Below the pieces are notes generated by a model. It was not told the DNA's origin, searched no databases, and saw only the letters and a program-made list of their open reading frames with translations. 64,000 bases of DNA from an uncultured Odoribacter sp. (lineage in GTDB: Bacteria; Bacteroidota; Bacteroidia; Bacteroidales; Marinifilaceae): positions 1-64,000 of the forward strand of contig CAJJNP010000001.1 in NCBI GenBank assembly GCA_905193145.1, in the 5' to 3' direction. The first letter of the stretch is position 1; every line of letters begins with the position of its first letter. The translations under genes and the position numbers were made by a program. Positions 46,383 to 55,899 of this stretch are shown one piece after another.

Positions 46383-47087
46383 ATGAAATTCAAAATTGCA
46401 ACGCCCATTATCAAACTCATTCAATATAATATCAAAATTATATTCGGAAATAAATTCATATACTTCATACTCAGTGCTATCGGTTTTTATATCATCACTG
46501 TCGGCATCAGTCTGTTTTCGGATGATGAAATAACGATGGCAACCGGATACAACATGCTATTAGTCCCATCTATTTTGCTCATTTTTTACCCTACATGCTT
46601 CGGAATACAAAATGACCAAGATGCCAAAATTATTGAAATTATATTCGGTATTCCCAACTACCGATACAAAGTATGGTTATTCCGGTTGATAATAGCTTAT
46701 GCTATCTGCTTTATACTAACCTTGCTTCTGTCAATCATCACTAATTGGCTCGTCGTAGAAGTACCTGCAGTCAACCTAACACTGCAAACAATTGTACCCG
46801 CCTTATTTATCGGACTACTTTGTTTTATGCTCAGCACAATTGTACGCAATGGGAATGGTACAGCCGTATTAATTATCGTCATTGGCATGTTATTATTTGC
46901 ACTCAATAGCATGTTAGGAGTCAGCAAATGGAATGTTTTTCTGAATCCATTTGATGTTCCATTGGACAAGAATCCAGAAATATTCTACAACACCGTATTT
47001 TACAACAGATTATTTATATTATCCGCAAGTTTTGTGTTTTTACTTATAGGTCTATACAAAATGCAGAATCGTGAAAAATTCATATAA
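46383..47087 (+). CDS. ABC-2-type membrane permease subunit
   Basis: A 234-residue membrane protein with about six hydrophobic helices, beginning MKFKIATPIIKLIQYNIKII. The pattern FGNKFIYFILSAIGFYIITVG and the later PTCFGIQNDQDAKIIEIIFGIPN segment resemble ABC-2 permeases. No ATPase is encoded after it, so its partner is probably the ATPase domain fused to the preceding RND protein. It starts 29 bases after that gene; the in-frame GTG upstream is less likely. Confidence 0.7.
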   Translation: MKFKIATPIIKLIQYNIKIIFGNKFIYFILSAIGFYIITVGISLFSDDEITMATGYNMLLVPSILLIFYPTCFGIQNDQDAKIIEIIFGIPNYRYKVWLFRLIIAYAICFILTLLLSIITNWLVVEVPAVNLTLQTIVPALFIGLLCFMLSTIVRNGNGTAVLIIVIGMLLFALNSMLGVSKWNVFLNPFDVPLDKNPEIFYNTVFYNRLFILSASFVFLLIGLYKMQNREKFI

Positions 47088-47096
47088 TCTCAAATT

Positions 47097-47123
47097 AAAA
47101 AGGACGATTAAATCGTCCTTTTT
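47097..47123. terminator. Bidirectional terminator between the hybrid operon and dnaG
   Basis: AAAAAGGACGAT, three-base loop, ATCGTCCTTTTT: a 12-base-pair stem with A/T tails that can work on both strands. On the minus strand it overlaps the last codons of dnaG. Confidence 0.85.
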
Positions 47124-49045
47124 AATTTTTCATTTAACCGTGCCCGCACCTTGATGATCGCATTCTTCTTCTTTACCCATTCTATCAATTCATCCATATT
47201 CCCTGCATTCTGACATTCTAAAATCTTATTATCAGCTTCTTTACACAATATCTCTATACGCTTCATTTTATAATTATCCACTACTTTGGGCAACAACTCA
47301 GTCAACATACTCTCCTCTGAACGCAGTGTCGTATCCAACAATACCCACATCTTACTGAGTTCATAAGGTTCACTCAAAATGTCTGCAACAACAGACGATA
47401 TCTCCGGATCTGGATGAGCTGTAAAATACCTGGCAGGAGAAAAATCGGACATAGTCTTGTAACACTTGCGATACTCTTGTTGGATTTTCTGCAATTGAGG
47501 ATTCAACAACAATAATTCATCTTCAGCAAGCTCATTAATTATATATTCTCCCACTGTGATAACATACCGACCATCTTCATGTTCTTCCTCATACAATACA
47601 TCTGTACCAAATTGCAACATATAGCGAACGAGAACAATCTCCTCTGTATCACAAGGAGAAACGCTCCCTAATTTCATTGGAGTTAAAGTCACTTTAGGTT
47701 GTTGGACAGTAGCTTTATACGGCACCGGAACATTGTCGCCAGACTTTTGTCGTCTTAAACGGCTTATCTCATTATAAAGGACAGACTCTTCCACTTGCAT
47801 TTGACCCGCCGTCTCCCGTACATATACAGAACGCGTAATTGTATCTGGAATTAAAGAGATACTACGAACAATATCTGTAATCAATTTTGCACGTTCAATA
47901 GGGTCTCCTCCTGCCTGTTCTAAAAGTAACTGTGTCTTGAAATTAATGAAATCGGTTTCGTGAGCATTGATATATTCCAATACCTCCTCTGCCGTATGTG
48001 CTTGCGCAAACGAATCAGGATCTTCACCATCCGGCAGGGAAACAATCCTTACATTCAATCCTTCCTCCAAGACAAGGTCAATACCACGTAAAGATGCTTT
48101 AATGCCAGCGGCATCACCATCATAAATGATTGTCACATTAGAGGTCAAACGACGCATTAAGCGAATTTGTTCAACAGTCAATGAAGTTCCGGAAGATGCA
48201 ACTGTATTTTCTATTCCTTTTTGATGAAAGGAAATTACATCCAAATAACCCTCTACTAAAAAACAACGATCATTTTGGACAATACTTTTTTTTGCAAAAT
48301 AGATACCATATAAAGTGCGGCTCTTATGGTATATTTCTGATTCAGGAGAATTAAGATACTTGGCACTTTTTTTATCGTTGGTCATAATACGACCACCAAA
48401 AGCAATAATTTTTCCGGCTAAGTCACGGATTGGAAACATTACTCTAGCCCGAAAACGGTCAAACAGACCTTTTTCAGAATCTATTGTAAGACCTGTTTTC
48501 ACCAGAAAATCCTTTTTATATCCTTTATCCAAAGCATTTTTAGTAAAAGCATCCCAAGCCTCCGGACAGTACCCCAAGCCAAATTTCTCTATAGTTTTAT
48601 CATCCAGACCTCTACGACGGAAATAACTCATTCCTATAGACTTGCCCTCATCCGTATGCCACAATTGATAAGTAAAAAACTTTTCAGCATAACTGGTTAC
48701 TATCAACATACTCTCCCGTTCTGTCCGCTCCTGCTTTTCACTTTCAGTCAGCTCTTTTTCCTCTATAATGATATTGTATTTAGCTGCCAACCATCGCAGA
48801 GCTTCCACATAAGAAAGTTGTTCATGCTCCATAATAAAATTCACGGCATTACCCCCCTTCCCACATCCGAAACATTTATATATTCCCTTGGCAGGAGATA
48901 CCGTAAACGAACCGGTTTTCTCATTATGAAAAGGACAGCAGCCAACATAGTTTACCCCACGTTTTTTCAAACTGACAAAATCGGACACTACTTCATAGAT
49001 ATCTGCAGCATCAAAAATTTTCTGTATAGTAGACGGATCAATCAT
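47108..49045 (-). CDS. dnaG: DNA primase
   Basis: A 645-residue primase. The N-terminal CHC2 zinc finger (CCPFHNEKTGSFTVSPAKG, then CFGCG), the RNA-polymerase core (FGGRIM), the TOPRIM EGYLD and YDGDAAG motifs, and a C-terminal helical helicase-binding part are visible. The start MIDPSTIQKIF is chosen; the longer frame runs into the promoter. TACCTTTG (-7) lies only 7 bases upstream of this ATG, so the transcript may be almost leaderless. Confidence 0.95.
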   Translation of the reverse strand: MIDPSTIQKIFDAADIYEVVSDFVSLKKRGVNYVGCCPFHNEKTGSFTVSPAKGIYKCFGCGKGGNAVNFIMEHEQLSYVEALRWLAAKYNIIIEEKELTESEKQERTERESMLIVTSYAEKFFTYQLWHTDEGKSIGMSYFRRRGLDDKTIEKFGLGYCPEAWDAFTKNALDKGYKKDFLVKTGLTIDSEKGLFDRFRARVMFPIRDLAGKIIAFGGRIMTNDKKSAKYLNSPESEIYHKSRTLYGIYFAKKSIVQNDRCFLVEGYLDVISFHQKGIENTVASSGTSLTVEQIRLMRRLTSNVTIIYDGDAAGIKASLRGIDLVLEEGLNVRIVSLPDGEDPDSFAQAHTAEEVLEYINAHETDFINFKTQLLLEQAGGDPIERAKLITDIVRSISLIPDTITRSVYVRETAGQMQVEESVLYNEISRLRRQKSGDNVPVPYKATVQQPKVTLTPMKLGSVSPCDTEEIVLVRYMLQFGTDVLYEEEHEDGRYVITVGEYIINELAEDELLLLNPQLQKIQQEYRKCYKTMSDFSPARYFTAHPDPEISSVVADILSEPYELSKMWVLLDTTLRSEESMLTELLPKVVDNYKMKRIEILCKEADNKILECQNAGNMDELIEWVKKKNAIIKVRARLNEKLKRTI

Positions 49046-49051
49046 AGACGA

Positions 49052-49059
49052 CAAAGGTA
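49052..49059 (-). promoter_or_regulatory. -7 box of dnaG
   Basis: TACCTTTG on the minus strand fits TAnnTTTG, with TTTTG at 49082-49086 as a possible -33 at a 22-base spacing. Confidence 0.4.
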
Positions 49060-49136
49060 GAAAGGAAAAATGAATTAGTAGCAAAAGTAAAACGAAATTG
49101 GGATATTTCAGAAAATAGTCTCTAACACATAGACCA

Positions 49137-49153
49137 ATGGCATATTATTTGCA
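49137..49153 (+). promoter_or_regulatory. Repeated promoter block upstream of the TetR gene
   Basis: ATGGCATATTATTTGCA recurs at 49862-49878 with one change (C for T). One copy lies before the regulator gene, the other before the efflux genes, so it is likely a shared promoter or activator site. Confidence 0.5.
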
Positions 49154-49166
49154 GAATAACAGCACA

Positions 49167-49196
49167 TGGAAACGTTTTGTACATAAAACGTTTCCA
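49167..49196. promoter_or_regulatory. Perfect operator palindrome before the TetR gene
   Basis: TGGAAACGTTTT, six-base centre, AAAACGTTTCCA: 12-base arms with no mismatch, ending 18 bases before the regulator ATG. Position and symmetry fit autorepression by the TetR-family protein encoded next. Confidence 0.7.
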
Positions 49197-49214
49197 TAAA
49201 CAAATATTACACAC

Positions 49215-49829
49215 ATGACAGCAAACGAAAGCAAACAATTAAAAGAGGAATTATTGGAAAACATTTCAGATCTTTTCCTTAAATATGGATTACGCAGTAC
49301 ATCCATGGAAGACATCTGTACTCATTTAAAAATCTCTAAAAAAACGCTTTATCAATTATTTTCCAACAAAGATGACATCGTTGAGCAGGTCATGGTTTAT
49401 CGTCGTAACAATTATCACACTCAACAACAATTAAAAAAATTAAGGCAATTAGATGCTATCCATATGATGTTGAATATCAGAGATCACATTATTGAAAATT
49501 TCAATAGTCGACTTCCTGCAAATCTATTCGATTTAAAAAAATACCACCCGGAGGTATATAAAAAAGCAAATAAAATAGACCAGGAGGCCATACAAGCACT
49601 ATTCAATGAAATTATAAACAAAGGCATCCAAGAAGGCAACTTTAGAAGCAGTATCAATCAAGAAGTTCAAGTGTATTTATTTGTTAAACAAATGCTGATT
49701 CTAAGCGAACCGGAATTAATCAGTGAAATCAAATATCCAATAGCAACCATTGTATCAACCATTGTGGAAAACACATTACGCAGTTTTGTAACTCCTCAAG
49801 GACAGGAAATATTAGAAGAATTAACTTAA
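49215..49829 (+). CDS. TetR/AcrR-family transcriptional regulator
   Basis: A 204-residue regulator. The N-terminal helix-turn-helix reads YGLRSTSMEDICTHLKISKKTLYQLFSNKDDIVEQV, the TetR_N pattern. The rest is a helical ligand-binding domain. It should repress its own gene and the TolC-MFP-RND operon 106 bases downstream until an effector binds. The inducer is unknown. Confidence 0.9.
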   Translation: MTANESKQLKEELLENISDLFLKYGLRSTSMEDICTHLKISKKTLYQLFSNKDDIVEQVMVYRRNNYHTQQQLKKLRQLDAIHMMLNIRDHIIENFNSRLPANLFDLKKYHPEVYKKANKIDQEAIQALFNEIINKGIQEGNFRSSINQEVQVYLFVKQMLILSEPELISEIKYPIATIVSTIVENTLRSFVTPQGQEILEELT

Positions 49830-49861
49830 AAGAAATTACAAAAAATAACATAAAATCGAGC

Positions 49862-49902
49862 ATGGCACATTATTTGCAACGTGCGCACTTTGGTTAAAGT
49901 GC
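49862..49902 (+). promoter_or_regulatory. Promoter and inverted repeat before the efflux operon
   Basis: The block ATGGCACATTATTTGCA (49862-49878) is the second copy of the one before the regulator. Just after it GCACTTT-GGTT-AAAGTGC (49885-49902) is a perfect inverted repeat, a possible operator or leader hairpin. Its sequence differs from the 49167 palindrome. Confidence 0.5.
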
Positions 49903-49934
49903 AAAATTATTCAAACATAATAAATCTACAGAGA

Positions 49935-51224
49935 ATGAAAAAAGGAGTATTAATCACTTTTATCGCGATTCTCGTTCCATGGCTGCTACAGGCACAAAGC
50001 CCGTCGAACGAGCCGCAAAGCCTTTCACTCGAACAAGCAATTAAACATGCAGTAGAGCACAACAAGGAATTGCAATCTTCGCAATTAAACATTGAGATGA
50101 GAAACAAAATGGTTACAGAGGCTATTTCTCAAGGACTTCCCCAAGTAAACGGTTCGTTGGGATATAGCACAAACTTTGGACACAAGGTTGACTTTGGTGG
50201 CTCTGGCTTCAAAATGGTTGACCAAGTAAACGTCGGAGTATCTGTATCTCAATTGTTATTCAGCGGACAATGGATTCTAGGGATTCAAACCAGTAAAATT
50301 GCAAAACGAATTGCAGCACAACAGGTTGACATTACAGAACTGGATATCAAAGAAACTGTTTACAATTCCTACTACACCATCTTGGCTAGCGAACGTCTAA
50401 TGGAAATCGTAAAGGGTAACTTAGACAACATGAGTAAAATCCAGATGCATACAGAAAACATGTATAAAGCAGGAACTGCAGAGATAACTGATGTAGATCA
50501 AATACGTGTAACTGTAGGACAATTAAAAAACAGCTATCTAGCTATGCAACGCACGGTAGATGTAAACTATAACCTACTTCGCCTCCAGTTGGGTCTACCA
50601 GCAGGGACTCCCATCTCCCTAACAGATCCAATTGAGAAATTCTTGGAACTAGGCAACTTCCTATCTTTAGCCAATCAACAATTTGACATCAACAAAAATA
50701 GTCAGTTCGCACTGATGTTGACACAAGAAGAACTACAAAAGAAGATGGTAGGCTTGAAAAAATGGGCCTATGCTCCAACAATCAGCGGCTCATATTCTTA
50801 CCAGCACCAGATTAAATCAGGAGGTTTTATGAACATGCCTCATTCAGCATCCATCACGATGAGCATTCCGGTTTTTTCTGGTTTACAGCGTAAAGCTCAA
50901 TTAGACCAACAAAAAATCACGTTGGAACAAACCAAGCTCAACAAAAGCCTGCTGGAAGATCAACTGAATTTACAGGAAGAGCAATACAAATTTGCTTTAA
51001 AGAACGCCTTAGAAGATTACAACCTTCAAAAAGAAAATATTGAAGTTGCCCGTAAAGTATTGGAAAACTACCAACACAAATACAATGCTGGTGCAGTATC
51101 AAGTTTGGATTTAACACAAGCAAACAATACATATCTGACTGCAGAAAGCAACTTTACCAATGCTTGTCTGACATTGCTACAGGCACAGACCCAACTAGAG
51201 AAATTATACAACCACTTGAAATAA
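49935..51224 (+). CDS. TolC-family outer-membrane efflux protein (second system)
   Basis: A 429-residue OEP protein, signal peptide ending WLLQAQ, with the two helical repeats of TolC (SLEQAIKHAVEHNKELQSSQ; ALEDYNLQKENIEVARKVLE). It forms the outer-membrane exit of the RND system encoded by the next two genes. ATG at 49935 (MKKGVLITF) is used. Confidence 0.9.
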   Translation: MKKGVLITFIAILVPWLLQAQSPSNEPQSLSLEQAIKHAVEHNKELQSSQLNIEMRNKMVTEAISQGLPQVNGSLGYSTNFGHKVDFGGSGFKMVDQVNVGVSVSQLLFSGQWILGIQTSKIAKRIAAQQVDITELDIKETVYNSYYTILASERLMEIVKGNLDNMSKIQMHTENMYKAGTAEITDVDQIRVTVGQLKNSYLAMQRTVDVNYNLLRLQLGLPAGTPISLTDPIEKFLELGNFLSLANQQFDINKNSQFALMLTQEELQKKMVGLKKWAYAPTISGSYSYQHQIKSGGFMNMPHSASITMSIPVFSGLQRKAQLDQQKITLEQTKLNKSLLEDQLNLQEEQYKFALKNALEDYNLQKENIEVARKVLENYQHKYNAGAVSSLDLTQANNTYLTAESNFTNACLTLLQAQTQLEKLYNHLK

Positions 51225-51250
51225 TAGAAACAACATAAATAATCAGAACA

Positions 51251-52285
51251 ATGATAAAGAACGTTATTTTATCTGCACTCACAATTGCAATCCTCGCCGG
51301 ATGCTCTAGCAAGAAAGATGACGGAAAGGCTGCTGCTGTTGAAGCCATTCCGGTTAAAGTACAGACTCTGGAAAAACAAGAAATTTCCCGAACATTGGAC
51401 TATGCAGCCAATCTTCAGGCCGACGAACAAGTGTATTATGCTCCAGCCGCAGCCGGACGTATTTCCAAAATCTATGTAGAAGTTGGAGACCGCATAAAAA
51501 AAGGTCAATTACTTGTAGAAATGGATCGTACCCAATTAGTACAAGCAGAAGTTCAATTAAAGAATCTGGAAGCAGAATACAACCGTGCCTTATTGTTGAA
51601 TAAAACCCAAAGCATCAGCAAACAGGCATACGATGCAGCAGTAACCCAATACGAAGTGCAAAAAGCAAATGTAGAGTTCTTAAAAGAGAACACACGAATG
51701 TTAGCACCTTTTGATGGTGTCGTTACCGGTAAATACTTTGAAAACGGAGAAGTTTACACCGGAGGTGCTTTTGGTGGAGCCAATAAACCATCCATTATCG
51801 CCATTGAAAAAATCAGTACTTTAAAAGCCAACGTAAATTTGTCAGAACAGTACTTCCTTTTGGTAAAAAAAGGCATGAAGGTACAACTGAAAAATGAATT
51901 GTATCCGGAACGCACATTTGAAGGAACAATTAGCATCGTTTATCCGACCATTGATCCCTCATCCAGAACATTTACTGTAGAAGTTCAGATTCCGAATAAA
52001 GACGAAGCTTTACGCCCGGGAATGTATGGAACTATCAATTTCTTGGTTGGTAACACAGAGATCGTAGTGGCTCCTGCTATTGCCGTTCTAAAACTTCAAG
52101 GAGCAAATGACCGCTATGTATTCTTGAACAAAAATGGTGTTGCAAAACGTGTTGCTGTAGAATTAGGACAACGTTTCGACGAAAAGATTGAATTAATTAG
52201 CGACGAAATCCACGAAGGAGATCAATTAGTAGTTGTCGGTCAAGGTCGCCTTATTGACGGTTCACCGCTTTCAATCACAAAATAA
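51251..52285 (+). CDS. RND membrane fusion protein (second system)
   Basis: A 344-residue lipoprotein adaptor (LAGC, cysteine 18) with the barrel-sandwich halves (AAGRISKIYVEVGDRIKKGQLLVEMD; RMLAPFDGVVTGKYFENGEVYTGG) and membrane-proximal domain (VFLNKNGVAKRVAVELGQRF). It is 27 bases before the RND gene and 26 after TolC. Confidence 0.93.
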   Translation: MIKNVILSALTIAILAGCSSKKDDGKAAAVEAIPVKVQTLEKQEISRTLDYAANLQADEQVYYAPAAAGRISKIYVEVGDRIKKGQLLVEMDRTQLVQAEVQLKNLEAEYNRALLLNKTQSISKQAYDAAVTQYEVQKANVEFLKENTRMLAPFDGVVTGKYFENGEVYTGGAFGGANKPSIIAIEKISTLKANVNLSEQYFLLVKKGMKVQLKNELYPERTFEGTISIVYPTIDPSSRTFTVEVQIPNKDEALRPGMYGTINFLVGNTEIVVAPAIAVLKLQGANDRYVFLNKNGVAKRVAVELGQRFDEKIELISDEIHEGDQLVVVGQGRLIDGSPLSITK

Positions 52286-52312
52286 ATCAATTAATCGGCT
52301 AATTTTTTAAAT

Positions 52313-55300
52313 ATGAGTATATATAATTCAGCGGTAAACAAACCCATATCTACCTTGATGGTCTTCATTGCCATTTTGGTATTGGGTATTGCCTCCTACA
52401 TTCAGTTGCCGGTGGACCAATATCCAAAGATGGACCCACCCTACTTGACTGTAATGGCAACATATCCGGGAGCCAATGCTTCGGATATTGAAGAAAATGT
52501 CACCAAAATTCTGGAAGATCAACTAAACTCTGTAGATGATTTGAAAGAGTTAAGTTCTACATCTTATGATAACTTGGCTGTTATATCATTGGAATTCGAA
52601 TGGGAAGCCAATCTTGACGAAGCCTCTAACGACGTACGAGACGCTGTTGACAAAGCAATGCAAAACTTGCCCGATGATATTGACCGTCCAACAATCATGC
52701 GTTTCAACACTTCAATGATGCCTATCTTGATTTATGCTGTTACCGCAAAGGAATCCTATCCCGGCATTGACAAAATCATTGATGACAAAGTTATCACCCG
52801 TTTGAATCAAGTAGACGGAGTCGCTTCTGTAACCTTAGCCGGAGCACCCGAGCGTGTTGTATATGTCGATTTGAATCCAAACCAATTGGATGCCTACAAC
52901 CTCACCTTGGAGCAAATTGGCAACAAGATTCTTGCAGAAAACAAGGACGTATCTTCCGGTAATGTCAAAATGGGAGAGATGGACTACACTCTCCGTGTAG
53001 AAGGGGAATTTGAAGAGAGCGACCAAATTAAAAATATCGTATTGGGAACACAAAACAACAGAACCATCTATCTACATGATGTAGCAACTGTACGTGATAC
53101 AATCAAGGATATCACCTTGGAGCAATTAATCAATCGCGGGGATGGCGGTGTATTGTTGATCACAAAACAAACTGATGCAAATGCTGTTGCTGTTGCAAAA
53201 GAAGCTAAAGAGCAGTTAGAATTGGCAATGAGAGAATTGCCTACTGATATTAAATTCGAAATCATCTCTGATAACTCAGAATTTATCATCAACTCAATCA
53301 ACAACCTGCAAGAATCTTTGATGTATGCATTGATTTTCGTTGTATTGGTTGTATTCCTATTCCTCGGACGTTGGCGCGCTACATTTATTATTGCCTTGAC
53401 TATTCCGATTTCATTGATTGTAGCCTTCATCTACCTATTTGCGACAGGTGAATCCTTGAATATGATTTCTCTATCATCATTGTCAATTGCCGTAGGTATG
53501 GTTGTAGACGATGCCATCGTGGTACTGGAAAACATCACCAAACACGTTGATCGTGGTAGCCGTCCTCGAGAAGCTGCAAAATATGGTACAAACGAAGTAT
53601 GGTTGTCGGTAATTGTAACAACATTAGTAACTGTAGCCGTATTCTTCCCCTTGACATTGGTAAGCGGAATGACAGGAATCTTATTCAAACAACTCGGTTG
53701 GATTGTCTGTATAACAGTTTGTACATCAACTGCAACAGCCATCTCTTTGACCCCGATGCTTTGTTCTCAATTACTCAAGATTCAAGAAAAAAGCTCTTCA
53801 AATAAATTCAGTTTCTACTATTTCACCACCAAATGCCTCGACCGTTTGGATGTAGAATACGAAAAATTGATTCGTTGGGTTCTTTGCCATAAAACAGTGG
53901 TAATCAGCTCTATGTTCTTCTTATTCTTGGGATCTTGCGGATTAAGCCGTTACATCAAAACAGACTTCATGCCCCAAAATGACCAGAATAACTTGAACGT
54001 TTATGTAAAGATGCAATCCGGACAACGCGTAGAAGTAACCAAAGGAATCGCTTTACAAATAGACTCTATCATTCGTGCAGAAGTTCCAGAAATTCGTTTG
54101 ATCAACTTGTCATATGGTAGTGAAGAAGAAGCATCATTTGCATCTATGATGAACAGTACCGGAAACAACATATTGAACATGCGTCTACGTACCATAGACC
54201 GTGCAGATCGTGACAGAAGTGTATTTGTTATAGCAGACCAAATTCGTGGAATCTTAAAACGCTTCCCGGATATCCTACAATATACAGTCACCACCAGTAC
54301 TGGAGGTTCAATGGGTAGCAACAGTGTCGATGTTGAAATAATGGGTCACGACTTTAATGCAACCAACCGTCTGGCACAAGAATTAGCAATTCAAATGCGT
54401 CAGATTCCTGGAGCAGAAGATATTAAAATCAGTCGTGACGATGATAAATCCGAACTACAAATCATCCTAGATCAAGACAAGTTGGCACAACATGGATTGA
54501 CAACATCTCAGGTCGGACAAATCATGCGAAACCGTATATACGGATTCCGTAACAGCAAATTCAAAGAAGATGGTGAAGAATATGATATCATCGTCCGTTT
54601 GGATGAAAAATACCGTTCTTCTCTGACTGAAGTTGAAAACATCATTATCACAGATGGTAAAGGTCAAAAAGTTCGTTTGAAAGAGCTTGGCAAGATTAAA
54701 GAATTCTTCTCTCCACCAAACATTGAACGTAAAAGTAAACAGCGTCTGTTAAAGGTATCTGTTACTCCTGCAGCAGGATATGCATTGGGAGACATTGCAA
54801 CAGAAGCCCAAAAAATCATAGACAATCTGGATGAAATTCCACAAGGTATAACATTATATGTTGGTGGTAACTATGAAGACCAACAAGAATCCTTCAGTTC
54901 TTTGATAGCTTTATTACTTTTATCATTGATGTTGGTATACATCGTAATGGCTGCACAGTTCGAATCATTCAAGATGCCTTTCATCATCATGTTGTCAATC
55001 CCATTCGCCTTCACTGGTGTTGTACTGGCCTTATTGATGACTAATACGACCTTGAGTATCGTAGCAGCATTGGGAGGTGTCATGTTGGTCGGTATTGTAA
55101 CTAAGAACGGTATTGTATTGATTGACTTTATCAACTTAATGCGCGAACGCGGCATACGCCTGTACGATGCCATTGCCGGAGCTTGTCGTTCACGTCTGCG
55201 TCCGGTATTAATGACTTCATTAACCACAATACTTGGTATGGTACCTATGGCAATGAGTACCGGAGATGGTTCTGAAACCTGGCGCCCAATGGGTATCGCC

Positions 55301-55474
55301 GTTATCGGTGGTATGGTATTCTCAACCATCATTACTATGATTATTGTACCTGCTGTATATGCAGCAATGGACAGAAGCGGAAGCCGCGACAAAAAGAAGA
55401 ATCTTGCCAAGCAATTTAAGTTCATGAGCGACTTCAATGCAGAAAAAGATCTTCCTAAGAAAAAAGAGAACTAA
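52313..55474 (+). CDS. RND multidrug efflux pump, HAE1-type (second system)
   Basis: A 1053-residue AcrB-family pump. Helix 4 has the canonical aspartate pair D399/D400 (GMVVDDAIVVLEN) and helix 10 keeps the lysine (GIVTKNGIVLIDF), so a normal proton relay is in place, unlike the two RND proteins of the operon at 38.5-46.3 kb. Substrates are unknown; drugs, bile acids or fatty acids are usual. A perfect 13-base-pair hairpin follows the stop. Confidence 0.95.
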   Translation: MSIYNSAVNKPISTLMVFIAILVLGIASYIQLPVDQYPKMDPPYLTVMATYPGANASDIEENVTKILEDQLNSVDDLKELSSTSYDNLAVISLEFEWEANLDEASNDVRDAVDKAMQNLPDDIDRPTIMRFNTSMMPILIYAVTAKESYPGIDKIIDDKVITRLNQVDGVASVTLAGAPERVVYVDLNPNQLDAYNLTLEQIGNKILAENKDVSSGNVKMGEMDYTLRVEGEFEESDQIKNIVLGTQNNRTIYLHDVATVRDTIKDITLEQLINRGDGGVLLITKQTDANAVAVAKEAKEQLELAMRELPTDIKFEIISDNSEFIINSINNLQESLMYALIFVVLVVFLFLGRWRATFIIALTIPISLIVAFIYLFATGESLNMISLSSLSIAVGMVVDDAIVVLENITKHVDRGSRPREAAKYGTNEVWLSVIVTTLVTVAVFFPLTLVSGMTGILFKQLGWIVCITVCTSTATAISLTPMLCSQLLKIQEKSSSNKFSFYYFTTKCLDRLDVEYEKLIRWVLCHKTVVISSMFFLFLGSCGLSRYIKTDFMPQNDQNNLNVYVKMQSGQRVEVTKGIALQIDSIIRAEVPEIRLINLSYGSEEEASFASMMNSTGNNILNMRLRTIDRADRDRSVFVIADQIRGILKRFPDILQYTVTTSTGGSMGSNSVDVEIMGHDFNATNRLAQELAIQMRQIPGAEDIKISRDDDKSELQIILDQDKLAQHGLTTSQVGQIMRNRIYGFRNSKFKEDGEEYDIIVRLDEKYRSSLTEVENIIITDGKGQKVRLKELGKIKEFFSPPNIERKSKQRLLKVSVTPAAGYALGDIATEAQKIIDNLDEIPQGITLYVGGNYEDQQESFSSLIALLLLSLMLVYIVMAAQFESFKMPFIIMLSIPFAFTGVVLALLMTNTTLSIVAALGGVMLVGIVTKNGIVLIDFINLMRERGIRLYDAIAGACRSRLRPVLMTSLTTILGMVPMAMSTGDGSETWRPMGIAVIGGMVFSTIITMIIVPAVYAAMDRSGSRDKKKNLAKQFKFMSDFNAEKDLPKKKEN

Positions 55475-55483
55475 ATAAAGACC

Positions 55484-55513
55484 GATTAAAAGTCTGATTC
55501 CAGACTTTTAATC
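55484..55513 (+). terminator. Hairpin between the RND gene and the PII-like gene
   Basis: GATTAAAAGTCTG, loop ATTC, CAGACTTTTAATC: 13 base pairs, no long T tract. It may be a partial terminator that lowers expression of the PII-like gene. Confidence 0.6.
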
Positions 55514-55535
55514 TCTCAATAAATTCAACTCAACT

Positions 55536-55832
55536 ATGAAAAAAGCAGTATTTATCACATACAACCAAGCATTGACAGAACGTGTAGCCTACATGCTTGA
55601 CCAACTGCAGGTACGAGGCTTTACCCAATGGCCATTAGTTAATGGTGCCGGCACAACAGACGGCGAACCCCGCATGGGCTCACATACATGGCCGGAAATG
55701 AACTCAGCAACCATCACAATTGTAGACGAAGAGATGGTTCCCCTTATCTTGAAATATGTCAAGAAACTTGATGAAGTAAATAAAGAAAACGGTATCCGAG
55801 CTTTTGTATGGGATATTACAGATATGTATTAA
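55536..55832 (+). CDS. PII-like protein of the efflux-associated type
   Basis: A 98-residue protein starting MKKAVFITYNQALTERVAYM, with the PII-superfamily ferredoxin-like pattern and a terminal VWDITDMY. It lacks the uridylylated T-loop tyrosine region of GlnB/GlnK. PII-like proteins encoded beside RND metal or drug pumps are known as a separate branch (PII-NG/CutA-like); the ligand is unproven. Here it follows the RND gene by 61 bases across a hairpin and likely senses something exported or regulated with the pump. Confidence 0.6.
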   Translation: MKKAVFITYNQALTERVAYMLDQLQVRGFTQWPLVNGAGTTDGEPRMGSHTWPEMNSATITIVDEEMVPLILKYVKKLDEVNKENGIRAFVWDITDMY

Positions 55833-55847
55833 AACAAACAATGACAT

Positions 55848-55883
55848 AAAAATAGCCGGAAGTGAAAACTCCCGGCTATTTTT
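55848..55883. terminator. Bidirectional terminator after the PII-like gene
   Basis: AAAAATAGCCGG and CCGGCTATTTTT form a 12-base-pair stem with A/T ends, between convergent genes. Confidence 0.88.
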
Positions 55884-55899
55884 ATATTCCAGTCTGATT

